Positions 33,579 through 43,375 of a stretch of DNA of 51,090 nt are shown here, in pieces. Under the pieces are notes generated by a model. It saw nothing but the letters and a program-made list of their open reading frames with translations, searched no databases and was not told the origin of the DNA. The DNA lies in the NCBI GenBank assembly GCA_903884185.1, contig CAISDV010000080.1, positions 1 through 51,090 on the forward strand, given 5' to 3'. How positions within the stretch are numbered: position 1 is the first letter of the stretch; every line of letters begins with the position of its first letter. The position numbers and the translations under genes were made by a program. The stretch comes from an uncultured Chitinophagaceae bacterium (lineage in GTDB: Bacteria > Bacteroidota > Bacteroidia > Chitinophagales > Chitinophagaceae).

Positions 33579-36500
33579 ATGAAGCATGCTTTAAAAAATA
33601 AGGTCCGTATAGTTACCGCAGCCAGTCTCTTCGATGGGCATGATGCTGCTATTAATATTATGCGCCGCATCCTGCAAAGCAAGGGAGCTGAGATCATTCA
33701 CCTGGGCCATAACAGAAGCGTACACGAAATTGTTGAATGTGCCATCGAAGAAGATGCACAGGGTATTGCCATCACATCCTACCAGGGCGGACACGTTGAA
33801 TTCTTTAAATACATGAAAGACCTGCTTGACCAGAACGGTTGCGGGCACATTAAAATTTTTGGTGGCGGCGGCGGCACTATCCTTCCCGAAGAAATAAGAG
33901 AATTACAGCAATATGGTATCACGCGGATATACTCACCCGATGATGGCAGGCACATGGGACTGGAAGGAATGATCGAAGATGTTTTACACCAATGCGATTA
34001 TAGCCTGAATGGAAATGGCGAGTATAAAACACCGATGACATTGGGTGAAGTAAAAGATGTGAGGAAGATAGCGAGATGGATTACGAATGCGGAGAACGGG
34101 GTTGTGGATGCGGGATGCGGGATACAGGATGCGGGATCGAAGACCGTTCCGGTGCTTGGGATTACGGGAACGGGAGGGGCGGGTAAATCATCAGTTACCG
34201 ATGAAATTGTGAGGCGCTTTCTTCATAATTTTTCAGATAAAACAATTGCTGTTGTTTCTGTTGATCCTTCAAAAAAGAAAACAGGTGGGGCATTGCTGGG
34301 AGATAGAATAAGAATGAATGCCATTTCTCATCCGCGTGCCTATATGCGCAGCCTGGCAACACGCGATGATAACACAGCACTCAGCGCTTATGTGCAGGAA
34401 GCGATTGATATTTGCAAAGGAGAAGGGTTTGACCTGATCATCCTGGAAAGTGCCGGGGTTGGACAAAGTGATGCATCCATTTTAGATCATTGCGATGTGA
34501 GCATGTATGTAATGACACCGGAATATGGCGCAGCTTCTCAATTGGAAAAGATCAACATGCTTGATTATGCAGATATCGTCTGCATAAATAAATTCGACAA
34601 AGCCGGCGCGCTGGATGCATTGAATGATGTGCGCAAACAATACAAACGAAACCACACACTTTGGGATGCCAAGAATGAAGACCTACCTGTGATCGGTACT
34701 ATTGCAGCGCAGTTTAATGATTCAGGGGTAAACAGTTTATTTGAGAAGATCGTAGAGAAATTAGAATTTTCTAAACCCTTGGAGGGTTCTAAACCCTCCA
34801 AGGGTTTAGAAAAGCCCTATATCATCCCCCCAAAAAGAATCCGTTATCTCTCAGAAATATCCGAAGGCAACCGCAGTTACGACCAATGGGTGAATGAACA
34901 ATGCGCTATCGCTTCAAAACTATACCAGCTTCATGGTGTAATGAATGAAAAAGGATTGAAAGAAACGGCTGAACTGGACTCACTCAAAAAGAAATACGAA
35001 GAACAACTTGACCCTGCCTGCAAAAAATTAGTTGAAGCCTGGCCATCATTAATTGAGCGCTACAATAAAGGTTTCTTTGAATACGAGGTACGGAATAAAA
35101 TTATCAGGCAGGAATTAACGGTTGTATCATTAAGCGGAACAAAAATTCCAAAACTGGTATTGCCAAAATATAAAGACTGGGGCGATATTTTGAAATGGCA
35201 ACTGCAGGAAAATGTGCCGGGAGAATTTCCTTATACTGCCGGTGTATTTGAATTGAAACGTGCAGGGGAAGACCCAACACGAATGTTCGCAGGGGAAGGT
35301 GGGCCTGAAAGAACCAACAAAAGATTTCATTATGTATCACTCGGGCAGCCCGCGATCCGCTTGTCCACTGCGTTTGACAGCGTTACCCTCTACGGAGAAG
35401 ACCCCGATAAACGCCCTGATATTTATGGAAAGATCGGTAATAGCGGTGTAAGCATTGCTACTGTTGATGATGCAAAAAAATTATACAGCGGTTTTGATCT
35501 CTGCGATGCCAAGACATCAGTATCCATGACCATCAATGGGCCAGCACCAATGCTGCTCGCATTTTTTATGAATGCAGCGATCGACCAGCAATGTGAAAAA
35601 TGGATAGAAGCAAATGGGCAGTGGAAACTGGTAGAAGAAGTTTTCCATAAAAAATACCATCGCCTTGTTAAACCTGTTTATTATAATCCTGCTTCTCCTG
35701 AACGTTTACCCGAAGGAAATAACGGACTTGGTTTAAAATTACTTGGATTAAGCGGTGATGAAGTATTACCAAAAGATGTATACGAACAGATCAGGGCAGA
35801 AGCACTCACACAAGTAAGAGGAACCGTACAGGCAGATATTTTAAAAGAAGACCAGGCACAGAACACCTGCATTTTCTCAACAGAATTTGCTTTGAAGCTG
35901 ATGGGTGATGTGCAGGAATATTTTATCACGCAGAAAGTAAGAAATTTTTATAGCGTCAGTATCAGCGGCTATCATATTGCAGAAGCAGGAGCTAACCCGG
36001 TCACACAATTAGCGTTCACATTATCCAACGGATTTACTTATGTTGAATATTACCTGAGCCGTGGAATGAATATTGATGATTTTGCACCAAACTTATCTTT
36101 CTTCTTCAGCAATGGAATGGATCCTGAATATAGTGTGATAGGCAGGGTGGCAAGAAGGATCTGGGCAAAGGCAATGAAACATAAATACAAAGCAAATGAG
36201 CGGTCGCAGAAATTAAAATATCATATCCAGACAAGTGGAAGGAGTTTGCATGCGCAGGAAATTGATTTTAATGATATCCGCACTACACTACAGGCATTAT
36301 ATGCTATTTATGATAACTGTAATTCACTTCATACCAACGCCTACGATGAAGCCATCACTACGCCAACCGAAGAAAGTGTAAGAAGAGCAATGGCCATTCA
36401 GCTCATCATCAACAGGGAACTGGGAACTGCCATCACTGAGAATTTTATCCAGGGAAGTTTTGCCATAGAAGTTTTGACAGACCTGGTGGAAGAAGCCGTG

Positions 36501-36917
36501 CTGGCTGAGTTTGACAGGATCAATGAACGTGGCGGTGTACTCGGCGCAATGGAAAGAATGTACCAGCGTAATAAAATACAGGAAGAAAGCCTCTACTATG
36601 AAACATTGAAACATACAGGCGAATTGCCATTGATAGGAGTGAACACCTTCCTCAATAAAAAAGGAAGTCCAACCATCTTGCCAAGTGAGGTCATCCGTTC
36701 AACCACAGAAGAAAAAGAACAACAAATACAAAACCTACTAACATTCAGAAAACGTAACAAAGAAAAAGCCGAAGCAGCTTTACAAAAATTAAAAGAAACA
36801 GCCATCAGTAATGGCAACTTGTTTGCAGAATTAATGGAGACGGTAAAATATTGTTCGCTTGGAGAGATCACCCATGCCTTGTATGAGGTTGGTGGGCAAT
36901 ATAGAAGGAACATGTGA
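33579..36917 (+). CDS. icmF: Fused isobutyryl-CoA mutase IcmF
   Basis: Adenosylcobalamin mutase interconverting isobutyryl-CoA and n-butyryl-CoA, with a built-in G-protein chaperone. 1112 residues: B12-binding domain (1 to about 150, [17 protein letters not shown] with the DxH pair Asp19-His21), MeaI-like GTPase domain (P-loop GTGGAGKSS at 197-205), a linker, and the large mutase TIM-barrel domain to the C-terminus. Two repeats are translated inside it: a 7-bp array at 34104-34138 (residues about 176-187, linker before the P-loop) and a 47-bp palindrome at 34767-34813 (residues about 397-412, between G and mutase domains). Both keep the frame open. Confidence 0.95.
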   Translation: MKHALKNKVRIVTAASLFDGHDAAINIMRRILQSKGAEIIHLGHNRSVHEIVECAIEEDAQGIAITSYQGGHVEFFKYMKDLLDQNGCGHIKIFGGGGGTILPEEIRELQQYGITRIYSPDDGRHMGLEGMIEDVLHQCDYSLNGNGEYKTPMTLGEVKDVRKIARWITNAENGVVDAGCGIQDAGSKTVPVLGITGTGGAGKSSVTDEIVRRFLHNFSDKTIAVVSVDPSKKKTGGALLGDRIRMNAISHPRAYMRSLATRDDNTALSAYVQEAIDICKGEGFDLIILESAGVGQSDASILDHCDVSMYVMTPEYGAASQLEKINMLDYADIVCINKFDKAGALDALNDVRKQYKRNHTLWDAKNEDLPVIGTIAAQFNDSGVNSLFEKIVEKLEFSKPLEGSKPSKGLEKPYIIPPKRIRYLSEISEGNRSYDQWVNEQCAIASKLYQLHGVMNEKGLKETAELDSLKKKYEEQLDPACKKLVEAWPSLIERYNKGFFEYEVRNKIIRQELTVVSLSGTKIPKLVLPKYKDWGDILKWQLQENVPGEFPYTAGVFELKRAGEDPTRMFAGEGGPERTNKRFHYVSLGQPAIRLSTAFDSVTLYGEDPDKRPDIYGKIGNSGVSIATVDDAKKLYSGFDLCDAKTSVSMTINGPAPMLLAFFMNAAIDQQCEKWIEANGQWKLVEEVFHKKYHRLVKPVYYNPASPERLPEGNNGLGLKLLGLSGDEVLPKDVYEQIRAEALTQVRGTVQADILKEDQAQNTCIFSTEFALKLMGDVQEYFITQKVRNFYSVSISGYHIAEAGANPVTQLAFTLSNGFTYVEYYLSRGMNIDDFAPNLSFFFSNGMDPEYSVIGRVARRIWAKAMKHKYKANERSQKLKYHIQTSGRSLHAQEIDFNDIRTTLQALYAIYDNCNSLHTNAYDEAITTPTEESVRRAMAIQLIINRELGTAITENFIQGSFAIEVLTDLVEEAVLAEFDRINERGGVLGAMERMYQRNKIQEESLYYETLKHTGELPLIGVNTFLNKKGSPTILPSEVIRSTTEEKEQQIQNLLTFRKRNKEKAEAALQKLKETAISNGNLFAELMETVKYCSLGEITHALYEVGGQYRRNM
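34104..34138. repeat. Heptanucleotide tandem repeat (5 units) inside icmF
   Basis: Units GTGGATG, CGGGATG, CGGGATA, CAGGATG, CGGGATC: the same CGGGATG family as in mutL at 602-685. In IcmF the repeat is on the coding strand and gives [13 protein letters not shown], whereas in MutL it lies on the non-coding strand. Confidence 0.9.
34767..34813. repeat. 47-bp near-perfect palindrome inside icmF
   Basis: Arms of 22 bp separated by 3 bases: the left arm contains CTAAACCCTTGGAGGGTT (34771-34788), the right arm is its reverse complement (34792-34809), and both extend by TTTT/AAAA. It is translated as [16 protein letters not shown]. It looks like a mobile palindromic unit that landed in a tolerant linker. 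Confidence 0.93.
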
Positions 36918-36937
36918 TTAAAATTTATAAGATTTTG

Positions 36938-36993
36938 GCCCGCCCGGCCAAGCCCTGCCCGACTATGTCGTTCAGGCGGGCGTTCGGACGGGG
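36938..36993 (+). repeat. GC-rich palindromic element, long form (GCCCGCCCGG...TCGGACGGGG)
   Basis: Begins GCCCGCCCGG and ends TCGGACGGGG, with an internal inverted stretch around CGAC-TAT-GTCG. The same ends, in reverse complement and with a shorter centre, form the inserts in the tRNA-Arg copies at 46784-46809, 47248-47275 and 47360-47387. It lies 20 bases after the icmF stop codon. Confidence 0.75.
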
Positions 36994-37020
36994 ATTACAG
37001 GATTGAAGAATAAGAAATTA

Positions 37021-37053
37021 AAAAGCCGAATTCAATTATTGAATCCGGCTTTT
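37021..37053. terminator. Bidirectional rho-independent terminator
   Basis: 15-bp stem AAAAGCCGAATTCAA / TTGAATCCGGCTTTT with one mismatch and a 3-base loop. It is followed by T-rich sequence on both strands, so it can serve icmF (+) and the convergent secreted protein gene (-). Confidence 0.85.
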
Positions 37054-37075
37054 GTTTTATATAAGTGCAATTATA

Positions 37076-39298
37076 TTAATGTCCTCCTCTATGACCATTA
37101 TTATTGCTGCCACTACCACTTGATCTGCTTGGCTGTTGCCTGCTTGCAGGAGGAGCGCTTCTTGTAGCCTGAAAATTCTGTGTATGCACTTGTCCTCTCT
37201 GTTGCATCTGTTGCTGGTGATTCAAATTCTGTATCACTTCTCTCTGATTGTTTTGAACAGGCTTCCATTGGCTTTGGTCACGCTGCTGCCATTGGTTGCT
37301 ACCACTTCTCTGGTAAACATTTCCTTCCCTGTCGGTAGTAACATTGTTTGCAGGCCTTGAATTGCTTGCAGAATTTGCAGGAAGATTACCACGGATGGAG
37401 TTACCACCTAAGCTGCGTGGAGACTGGTTATTCGATACTCCATTCACCCTGCCAGTATTAGTAGAAGCTGTCCCTCCTCTTACAACCCCAGGTACTGCAA
37501 CATCGTGGCGGTAGTTATATATATTATTAGTGAAGCTGCCGGTACGTGGGCCACTCCTCAGAGCAAATCCATTTGATCTTCCATAGACACCACCACTACT
37601 TCTATTGGCAAAACCAAAGCTGAAAAACGCTGGGCGATAAACTGCTGGTCCCCACCAACCACCTCTTGATCCTCCCCACCTGTTATTGATTCCAAAACCT
37701 ATACCCAACCAGCCAAATCCATAGTTATACCCCAGGTTCCATCCATACCAGGGATTGTAGTGCATAGAGAAACCCCATGTGTATGGGCGCGGATAATAAT
37801 AATGGCCCCACCATGGTGAATAATAAAAACCCGTTCCATAAACTACTGTAGGCCCATATATATAAGCATTTAAATAGCCAGGCGTATAGCCCATGTACAC
37901 CCAATCAGGGTCCACATCATATACATACACATACTTCATGTTGTACACAGGATAACTTGGAGGAATAATATCCACTTCATCCGGGCGGTCTGTGGCAACG
38001 GTCCATGGGCCTGTTGCGTTGTAAGATTCAAACCATACACCATTATCAACTGCATAATATTTATCACGATAACGAAGCACTGACCCTTGTGTGTTCACAG
38101 CATATTGCAAATGTGTGCCGGGTATGTTTTCAAATTTCGGGTCTCCGTCATAATTGATAGTAGCAGTTGCATTCCTGCGGTCCACTTTAGCTGTTTGTGG
38201 TATCTGTGCATCCATTACAGCTTCTCTTGCGGCATCAGTTCCTGCAACACTTGCCAACACATTATCTTTTGGCGAACCTTCAGGGATCTTTGCAAAGCCT
38301 GTAGGCAAAGAATTAGCTGCAGTGAATTGCCATGGGCCATTCAATCCCGGTGCTTTGTACCAGCGGCCTGAAAGCAATACATAATATTGATTTGAATTGT
38401 GGTCAAGAAAAATATCGTTATCTGAATTGGTAACATAAGACAAACCTGTTCCGGAGATGTCAGAAAATTGTGGTTGCCCTTTTACCTGTATCAGTTCTGC
38501 AGGTTGTGTACTCACAATAATATCTGAAACTGCATTTCCAGTTGAACTGTTATTTGTAAAACCTGGGTCAGCATTATTTGCATTGTCTACAGCAGCCTGT
38601 ATTTTAGAAAGGCTGGTTGGAACATTGTTCATGTAAGTGTAAGGGCCGGTTGCAGAAGGTGCCCTGTACCATTGTTTCCCTCCATATAAATAATAATTGC
38701 CATCATCATTTTTTACGATCGTAAAAGGCGAGTTAACAACTACATCTACACCCCAATCGTCATTGCGCTGAAATTTTGGAACTCCATCGGTTACAACAAG
38801 GATGGATGGTTTGGTAGAAAAAAATATTTTTGGAGGATTATTATTCAGGTCCTTCGACAATTTTTTTTCTTCGGTCCTCATATCAAGCGAAGCAACTAAC
38901 TGGTCCAGGAAAAAACTGATCTGCAATTTTGGAAGTTCTGTTTCAAGAGTTGTCTTTAGGAAATTGATCCTTCCAACATTCTTTTCTTCAGCGAATTTCA
39001 GGTTAGGGACTTTGGTGGAGACGAGGTTTACCTGGCGATTGTCTTTATCTGTTTCTACGGTAGATACAGCCCAGAAAGTGCCGAATATTCTTTCGGCCTG
39101 GCCATCTTCCATCAGTGAAATGGCTGCTCTTGTTTTTAATATATTGCCTGAAAAAGATTCGGCCTGCGGTTCATAGATCTTAAGTATCGAACCGTCAGCG
39201 GCCGTGATGGTTTTGGGCCATTCTTCCTGTGCCTGTATGCCGCTTGCTATTAAAAGTGAGCAGCAGAGGAACGATAAAATGAGGTGTAGTTGTTTCAT
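37076..39298 (-). CDS. Large secreted protein with three WY-type repeats and aromatic Gly-rich tail
   Basis: 740 residues with a signal peptide (MKQLHLILSFLCCSLLIASGIQA). Three related segments occur at about 205-230, 315-340 and 420-440, each with a YY..GxxWY/F core then GPW/GPY (YYLYGGKQWYRAPSATGPY; YYVLLSGRWYKAPGLNGPW; YYAVDNGVWFESYNATGPW), probably one beta-module each. After about residue 455 there is a Tyr/Trp/Gly-rich region (YYSPWWGHYYYPRPY), then a Gln/Ser/Arg-rich tail. No catalytic motif recognised; related proteins are sometimes labelled carbohydrate-binding without proof. Likely periplasmic or surface-exposed. Confidence 0.82.
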   Translation of the reverse strand: MKQLHLILSFLCCSLLIASGIQAQEEWPKTITAADGSILKIYEPQAESFSGNILKTRAAISLMEDGQAERIFGTFWAVSTVETDKDNRQVNLVSTKVPNLKFAEEKNVGRINFLKTTLETELPKLQISFFLDQLVASLDMRTEEKKLSKDLNNNPPKIFFSTKPSILVVTDGVPKFQRNDDWGVDVVVNSPFTIVKNDDGNYYLYGGKQWYRAPSATGPYTYMNNVPTSLSKIQAAVDNANNADPGFTNNSSTGNAVSDIIVSTQPAELIQVKGQPQFSDISGTGLSYVTNSDNDIFLDHNSNQYYVLLSGRWYKAPGLNGPWQFTAANSLPTGFAKIPEGSPKDNVLASVAGTDAAREAVMDAQIPQTAKVDRRNATATINYDGDPKFENIPGTHLQYAVNTQGSVLRYRDKYYAVDNGVWFESYNATGPWTVATDRPDEVDIIPPSYPVYNMKYVYVYDVDPDWVYMGYTPGYLNAYIYGPTVVYGTGFYYSPWWGHYYYPRPYTWGFSMHYNPWYGWNLGYNYGFGWLGIGFGINNRWGGSRGGWWGPAVYRPAFFSFGFANRSSGGVYGRSNGFALRSGPRTGSFTNNIYNYRHDVAVPGVVRGGTASTNTGRVNGVSNNQSPRSLGGNSIRGNLPANSASNSRPANNVTTDREGNVYQRSGSNQWQQRDQSQWKPVQNNQREVIQNLNHQQQMQQRGQVHTQNFQATRSAPPASRQQPSRSSGSGSNNNGHRGGH

Positions 39299-39483
39299 GT
39301 TGATAGATTTTATGCAGTCAGGGATAAATAGGTTAAGAATACCATTCAGTAAGACGAAGCTGCTATATAAAAGTTTAGGATAAAGGCTGTATTAGAAAAG
39401 AATTAACAGAATTTGCCTCCTGTTCATGACAATACCTGGCCCATATTGCTATGAACAGGGTTTTTGATTCAAAAACGGCCAGT

Positions 39484-39642
39484 TCAGACCCCTGAATTCT
39501 TACCACCTATCAAGCCCAATAACAGCGAGATCACAGCCAATACCAGTAAAATATGGATGATAGCACCCGTACTGTAATAAAAGAACCCAAACAACCAGCC
39601 GATAATAAGAACTACTGCGATGATATACAAAATGCCTCTCAT
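39484..39642 (-). CDS. Lmo0937 family small membrane protein
   Basis: 52-residue peptide (starts MRGILYIIAVVLIIGWLFGF) with two hydrophobic helices and ending GGKNSGV. It matches the two-helix Lmo0937 family, which is widespread, stress-associated in some bacteria and of unknown function. I found it by reading the minus strand; a longer overlapping frame nearby (39500-39757) has no coding character. Confidence 0.8.
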   Translation of the reverse strand: MRGILYIIAVVLIIGWLFGFFYYSTGAIIHILLVLAVISLLLGLIGGKNSGV

Positions 39643-39802
39643 AAAATATGATTTTCTGGTAAAGGGTAAAAATCATGCCACTTTCGTCTTTTATGGTGAA
39701 TACCTGCCTCCTGTAGCCTAAACACACGATAAATTTTTTGGGAAGGCCTAAAATCAAAGATTTCTATAGCTTTGGCAATATCATACTGTATAATTTGTAA
39801 AT

Positions 39803-40384
39803 ATGAAATTTAAGTTTCTCATTTCTTTTACCTTTTTATTGCTCATTACCGCTCTGGAAAGTAATGCGCAGTCAAGAAAGATAGATACCACTGTACTGCT
39901 CAATAAAACGGGTTACAAAGTGTATTGTAATAATAAGCGCGCCGAATCCAATGATATCGTTATTTCCCCTGTTGGGTTTGAAAATACAGCCCGTGAAATG
40001 AATTTTGTTATTAAAGGAAAACTGGCCAAAGCTGTGGTAGATGATTTTAATCATGATGGTTTTCCTGACCTTGTAATATATGTTTATGGAGGAGTTGATG
40101 GAACATATGGAACTGTTTATGCGCTTACATCCAATGAGAACAAATCCTGTTCTGGTATTATTTTTCCAGACCTGCTCGACGATTCAAAACTCCGGATAGG
40201 TTATAAAGGACATGATGAATTTTCATTGCTGGAGGGGACTATCATGCGGCGTTTTCCTTTGTATGATACGCTCCAAATAAATCCGCAGCCTACCGCTAGC
40301 AAGCGTGTGGTGCAATACCAATTAGGTAAAAATGAAAATGGCGGACTTAAATTCAAAGTGATACGCTCATACGAAACAAAATAA
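39803..40384 (+). CDS. Hypothetical secreted protein with an FG-GAP-like calcium motif
   Basis: 193 residues with signal peptide (MKFKFLISFTFLLLITALESNAQ). A single DxNxDGxxD element, DDFNHDGFPDLVIY (about 84-97), resembles the FG-GAP/VCBS repeat calcium loop. The rest is unrecognised. It stands 160 bases from the Lmo0937 gene and 48 bases before the DUF72 gene. Confidence 0.75.
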   Translation: MKFKFLISFTFLLLITALESNAQSRKIDTTVLLNKTGYKVYCNNKRAESNDIVISPVGFENTAREMNFVIKGKLAKAVVDDFNHDGFPDLVIYVYGGVDGTYGTVYALTSNENKSCSGIIFPDLLDDSKLRIGYKGHDEFSLLEGTIMRRFPLYDTLQINPQPTASKRVVQYQLGKNENGGLKFKVIRSYETK

Positions 40385-40432
40385 AAATCTTACCTCTATC
40401 CCCACTTGTTTTTAGACCGATAAAAAAATGAT

Positions 40433-41335
40433 ATGGAATTCGGGCGTGTTACAGAAAAGGAACTCAAAGGGATAGATTTTATTTTGCCCGCCGACCCGGT
40501 CTTTAATAACGCGATCCTTAAAGGCAAACGGGCTAAAGATCCAAAGGTCTATATCGGCTGTGCCAAGTGGGGGCGAAAGGAATGGGTAGGGAAAATATAT
40601 CCAAAAGGCGCTAAGGAAAAAGACTTTCTTGATTATTATGTGCAACATTATAATTGTATTGAGCTGAATGCAACCCATTATAAGATCTATGCACCTGAAC
40701 AAATTGCCAAATGGGATGAAAAAGCAAAAGGCAAAGATTTTCTATTCTGCCCTAAAGTGCCACAAGCTATCAGCCATTACAGTGGGTTTAATAATACAGA
40801 CGTTTTAACGACCTCTTTTTTAGAAGGAATAATGGCATTTGGAAAACACCTTGGCCCCATTTTTTTACAGGTGAGTGATAAGTACAGTCCGCAGAGAAAA
40901 GAAAACCTGTTCAATTACCTCCGGTCATTACCTACTGACTTATCATTTTTTTTAGAAGTGAGGCATCCCGATTGGTTTGCAGATACAACTGTTCGCGATG
41001 AATTGTTTACTACTTTAAAAAAATTAAAGATCGGTGCAGTGATAACCGATACCAGCGGCAGAAGGGATTGTGCACACATGTATTTGACCGTACCAAAAAC
41101 ATTTATCCGTTATGTGGGTAATAGCCTTGACCCAACAGATTATACAAGGATAGATGAATGGATAGAACGCATTAAATATTGGCTGGATAATGGCTTGCAG
41201 GAAATTTATTTTTTCATGCATATGCATGATGAGGCGTTTTCGCCCGGGTTAACCGTTTATCTTGTTGACCGGATCAATGCCGCCTGTGGCTTGAATTTGC
41301 AGAAACCAGTTTTTATTCAGCCTGGATTATTTTAA
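40433..41335 (+). CDS. DUF72 (YecE) family protein
   Basis: 300 residues, TIM-barrel-like DUF72 family of unknown function. Hallmarks are VYIGCAKWGRKEWVGKIYP, NCIELNATHYKIY and SFFLEVRHPDWF. Some members resemble sugar isomerases or endonucleases by fold only; no reaction is established. Transcribed toward the dienelactone hydrolase gene, 19 bases apart. Confidence 0.92.
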   Translation: MEFGRVTEKELKGIDFILPADPVFNNAILKGKRAKDPKVYIGCAKWGRKEWVGKIYPKGAKEKDFLDYYVQHYNCIELNATHYKIYAPEQIAKWDEKAKGKDFLFCPKVPQAISHYSGFNNTDVLTTSFLEGIMAFGKHLGPIFLQVSDKYSPQRKENLFNYLRSLPTDLSFFLEVRHPDWFADTTVRDELFTTLKKLKIGAVITDTSGRRDCAHMYLTVPKTFIRYVGNSLDPTDYTRIDEWIERIKYWLDNGLQEIYFFMHMHDEAFSPGLTVYLVDRINAACGLNLQKPVFIQPGLF

Positions 41336-41354
41336 AACGAATAAAACGAACAAT

Positions 41355-42062
41355 ATGTCGAAGCCAAATTATGTTTCATTAAATGTTGCAGGTGGAATGA
41401 TGGACGCTTATCTCTCACAACCAGCTGGAGAAGGAAAATTTCCTGCTATTATTTTATTGCAGGAAGCTTTTGGCGTAAATCATCATATCCGTAACATGGC
41501 CGACAGGCTTGCGAAAGAAGGATACTTTGTTATTGCACCTGAATTATTTCACCGCACAGCCCCACCGGGATTTGAAACAGGGTACACAGATTTTTCTTTG
41601 GTAAAGGGTCATTTTGAAGCATTGACCACTGAAACTTTCGCAGAAGATTTACAGGCAACGTATTCATGGCTGCAGCAGAATGAAAAAATAAATAAAAACA
41701 AGATCGGCAGTATTGGTTTTTGTCTGGGTGGGCGGGCTTCTTTGCTCGCGAATATATTATTACCCGTGGCTGCATCGGTTTCATACTATGGTGGCAGATC
41801 AACAGTTTTGGTAGATAGGGTAAAAGATATGCACGCGCCGCATTTATTTTTTTGGGGTGGGTTAGATAAAAATATTCCGCAGGAGCAGGTCGATACGGTG
41901 ATTAACGCAGTAAAAGCGGCTGGTAAAGAATATATCAATGTGGTGATGTCCGCCGCTGATCATGGATTCAATTGCGATGAAAGGGCCAGCTACAATGAGC
42001 AGGCAGCTAAGGATGCCTGGGCGCTTACTATCAATTTTTTTGCGCAGCGGCTGAAAGTGTGA
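41355..42062 (+). CDS. Dienelactone hydrolase family protein
   Basis: 235-residue alpha/beta hydrolase. The Cys nucleophile is in IGFCLGGRAS (G-x-C-x-G), with a candidate Asp in WGGLDKNIP and His in SAADHGFNC. No chlorocatechol genes are nearby, so the physiological substrate is probably a general lactone or ester. Convergent with umuC, with 20 bases between. Confidence 0.9.
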   Translation: MSKPNYVSLNVAGGMMDAYLSQPAGEGKFPAIILLQEAFGVNHHIRNMADRLAKEGYFVIAPELFHRTAPPGFETGYTDFSLVKGHFEALTTETFAEDLQATYSWLQQNEKINKNKIGSIGFCLGGRASLLANILLPVAASVSYYGGRSTVLVDRVKDMHAPHLFFWGGLDKNIPQEQVDTVINAVKAAGKEYINVVMSAADHGFNCDERASYNEQAAKDAWALTINFFAQRLKV

Positions 42063-42082
42063 TGTTATTGAAATATTAGTGT

Positions 42083-43363
42083 TCATTTTATTTCATATAA
42101 TTCATTCCACCGCGTAGTATATCTTTTGGAACGAAGTTCCTGCCGCATTTTCCAGTCGCGCGCCGTGCCCGATGCCGCGAACTTCAACACATCATCCCTC
42201 ATCGCAAAATTTACATTGTCCATCATGGTCATTAATAAGCGGTTGCTGTTTTTTGCAGGAGCACAAAACAAATTCCCCTGTATGGAATCATCAGGCACAA
42301 TATCACTTAGCATGACACCCGCTTTTTTATAGATCTTTCCTTCTTCGTAAAGCGTATTCACCAGTTGCACAGCGGGTTTGATGAGTTCCTGCGTAATAGA
42401 AGTGGCGGCGGGTAAAGTAATATAACTGCTGATGGTTGGGCCATGCCTGAAATAAGTATTGTGCGATTGCTCTTTGGGAACAATAAATACACTCACTGTT
42501 CTTGCGGCGCTGTTTTGTCTTCGTAATTTCTCAGCTGCCCTTGAAGTATAAGTAGCGATCGCTTCTTTGATGTCTTTGATATTATCAACTGCTTGCCCGA
42601 ACATGCGCGTGGTAGCAATCATTCTTTTATTGACCAGTTCCTCTTCCATTTTTATGGCAGTCTCGCCGCGCAGTTCTTTTATCAGCCTCACACCCATCAC
42701 GCCACCCAGGTTTTTTTTCGCCCATTCAATATCCATTTGTTGCAGGTCTTTGGCAGTATTGATCTGGAAGCGGTATAATTTTTCGGCATATTGCCTGCCT
42801 ACGCCCCAGATATCATCTACCGGTGTACGCCGCAATGCATCGTTGATCTTTTCTTCGGTATCTAATACTACTACACACTGTGTGGCTACTTTATTTTTTT
42901 TGGCGAGATGATTTGCGATCTTTGATAATACTTTTGTTGGCGCTACACCTACTGATACTTTAATGCCTGTCCATCTTTCCACTGTTTCTTTTATTTCTAT
43001 GGATAGTTGCTGTAATTTTTCCGAAGGCATTTCTTCGAGATCAAGAAAAGCTTCATCTACAGAATATACTTCTACATTTTTTTTGCCAACGAGCACCCGG
43101 AGTGTTTCCATCACCCGCCAGCTCAGGTCGCCATACAAATTATAGTTGGATGAAAAAGTAGATACGCCAAATTTTTCTATCATCGGTTTCGCCTTGAAAT
43201 AAGGCCCCGCCATTTGCACACCTAATTTTTTGGCTTCATCGCTTCGCGAGATGATGCAGCCATCATTATTACTCAACACCACTACAGGTTTATGATCCAA
43301 TTCAGGATGGAATACCCGCTCGCAGGAACAATAAAAACTATTACAGTCAACAATTGCTTTCAT
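42083..43363 (-). CDS. umuC: DNA polymerase V catalytic subunit UmuC
   Basis: Y-family translesion polymerase of 426 residues. Metal ligands are visible in IVDCNSFYCSCERVF (Asp6) and VYSVDEAFLD (Asp and Glu of the catalytic pair). IANHLAKKNK and WGVGRQYAEKLY (helix-hairpin-helix) are typical of UmuC, and the C-terminal little-finger domain is full length. It follows umuD by 12 bases in the same orientation, so the two form an operon. Confidence 0.94.
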   Translation of the reverse strand: MKAIVDCNSFYCSCERVFHPELDHKPVVVLSNNDGCIISRSDEAKKLGVQMAGPYFKAKPMIEKFGVSTFSSNYNLYGDLSWRVMETLRVLVGKKNVEVYSVDEAFLDLEEMPSEKLQQLSIEIKETVERWTGIKVSVGVAPTKVLSKIANHLAKKNKVATQCVVVLDTEEKINDALRRTPVDDIWGVGRQYAEKLYRFQINTAKDLQQMDIEWAKKNLGGVMGVRLIKELRGETAIKMEEELVNKRMIATTRMFGQAVDNIKDIKEAIATYTSRAAEKLRRQNSAARTVSVFIVPKEQSHNTYFRHGPTISSYITLPAATSITQELIKPAVQLVNTLYEEGKIYKKAGVMLSDIVPDDSIQGNLFCAPAKNSNRLLMTMMDNVNFAMRDDVLKFAASGTARDWKMRQELRSKRYTTRWNELYEIK

Positions 43364-43375
43364 GATGCTTTGCCA

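Noticed and set aside
39418-39460. Hairpin CCTGTTCAT/ATGAACAGG followed by TTTTTG, considered as a terminator
   Set aside because: No plus-strand gene ends nearby and the loop is large, so I cannot connect it to a transcript.
39500-39757. An 85-residue gene on the minus strand
   Set aside because: It overlaps the Lmo0937 gene in another frame and has no coding character; the 52-residue protein is the better gene.
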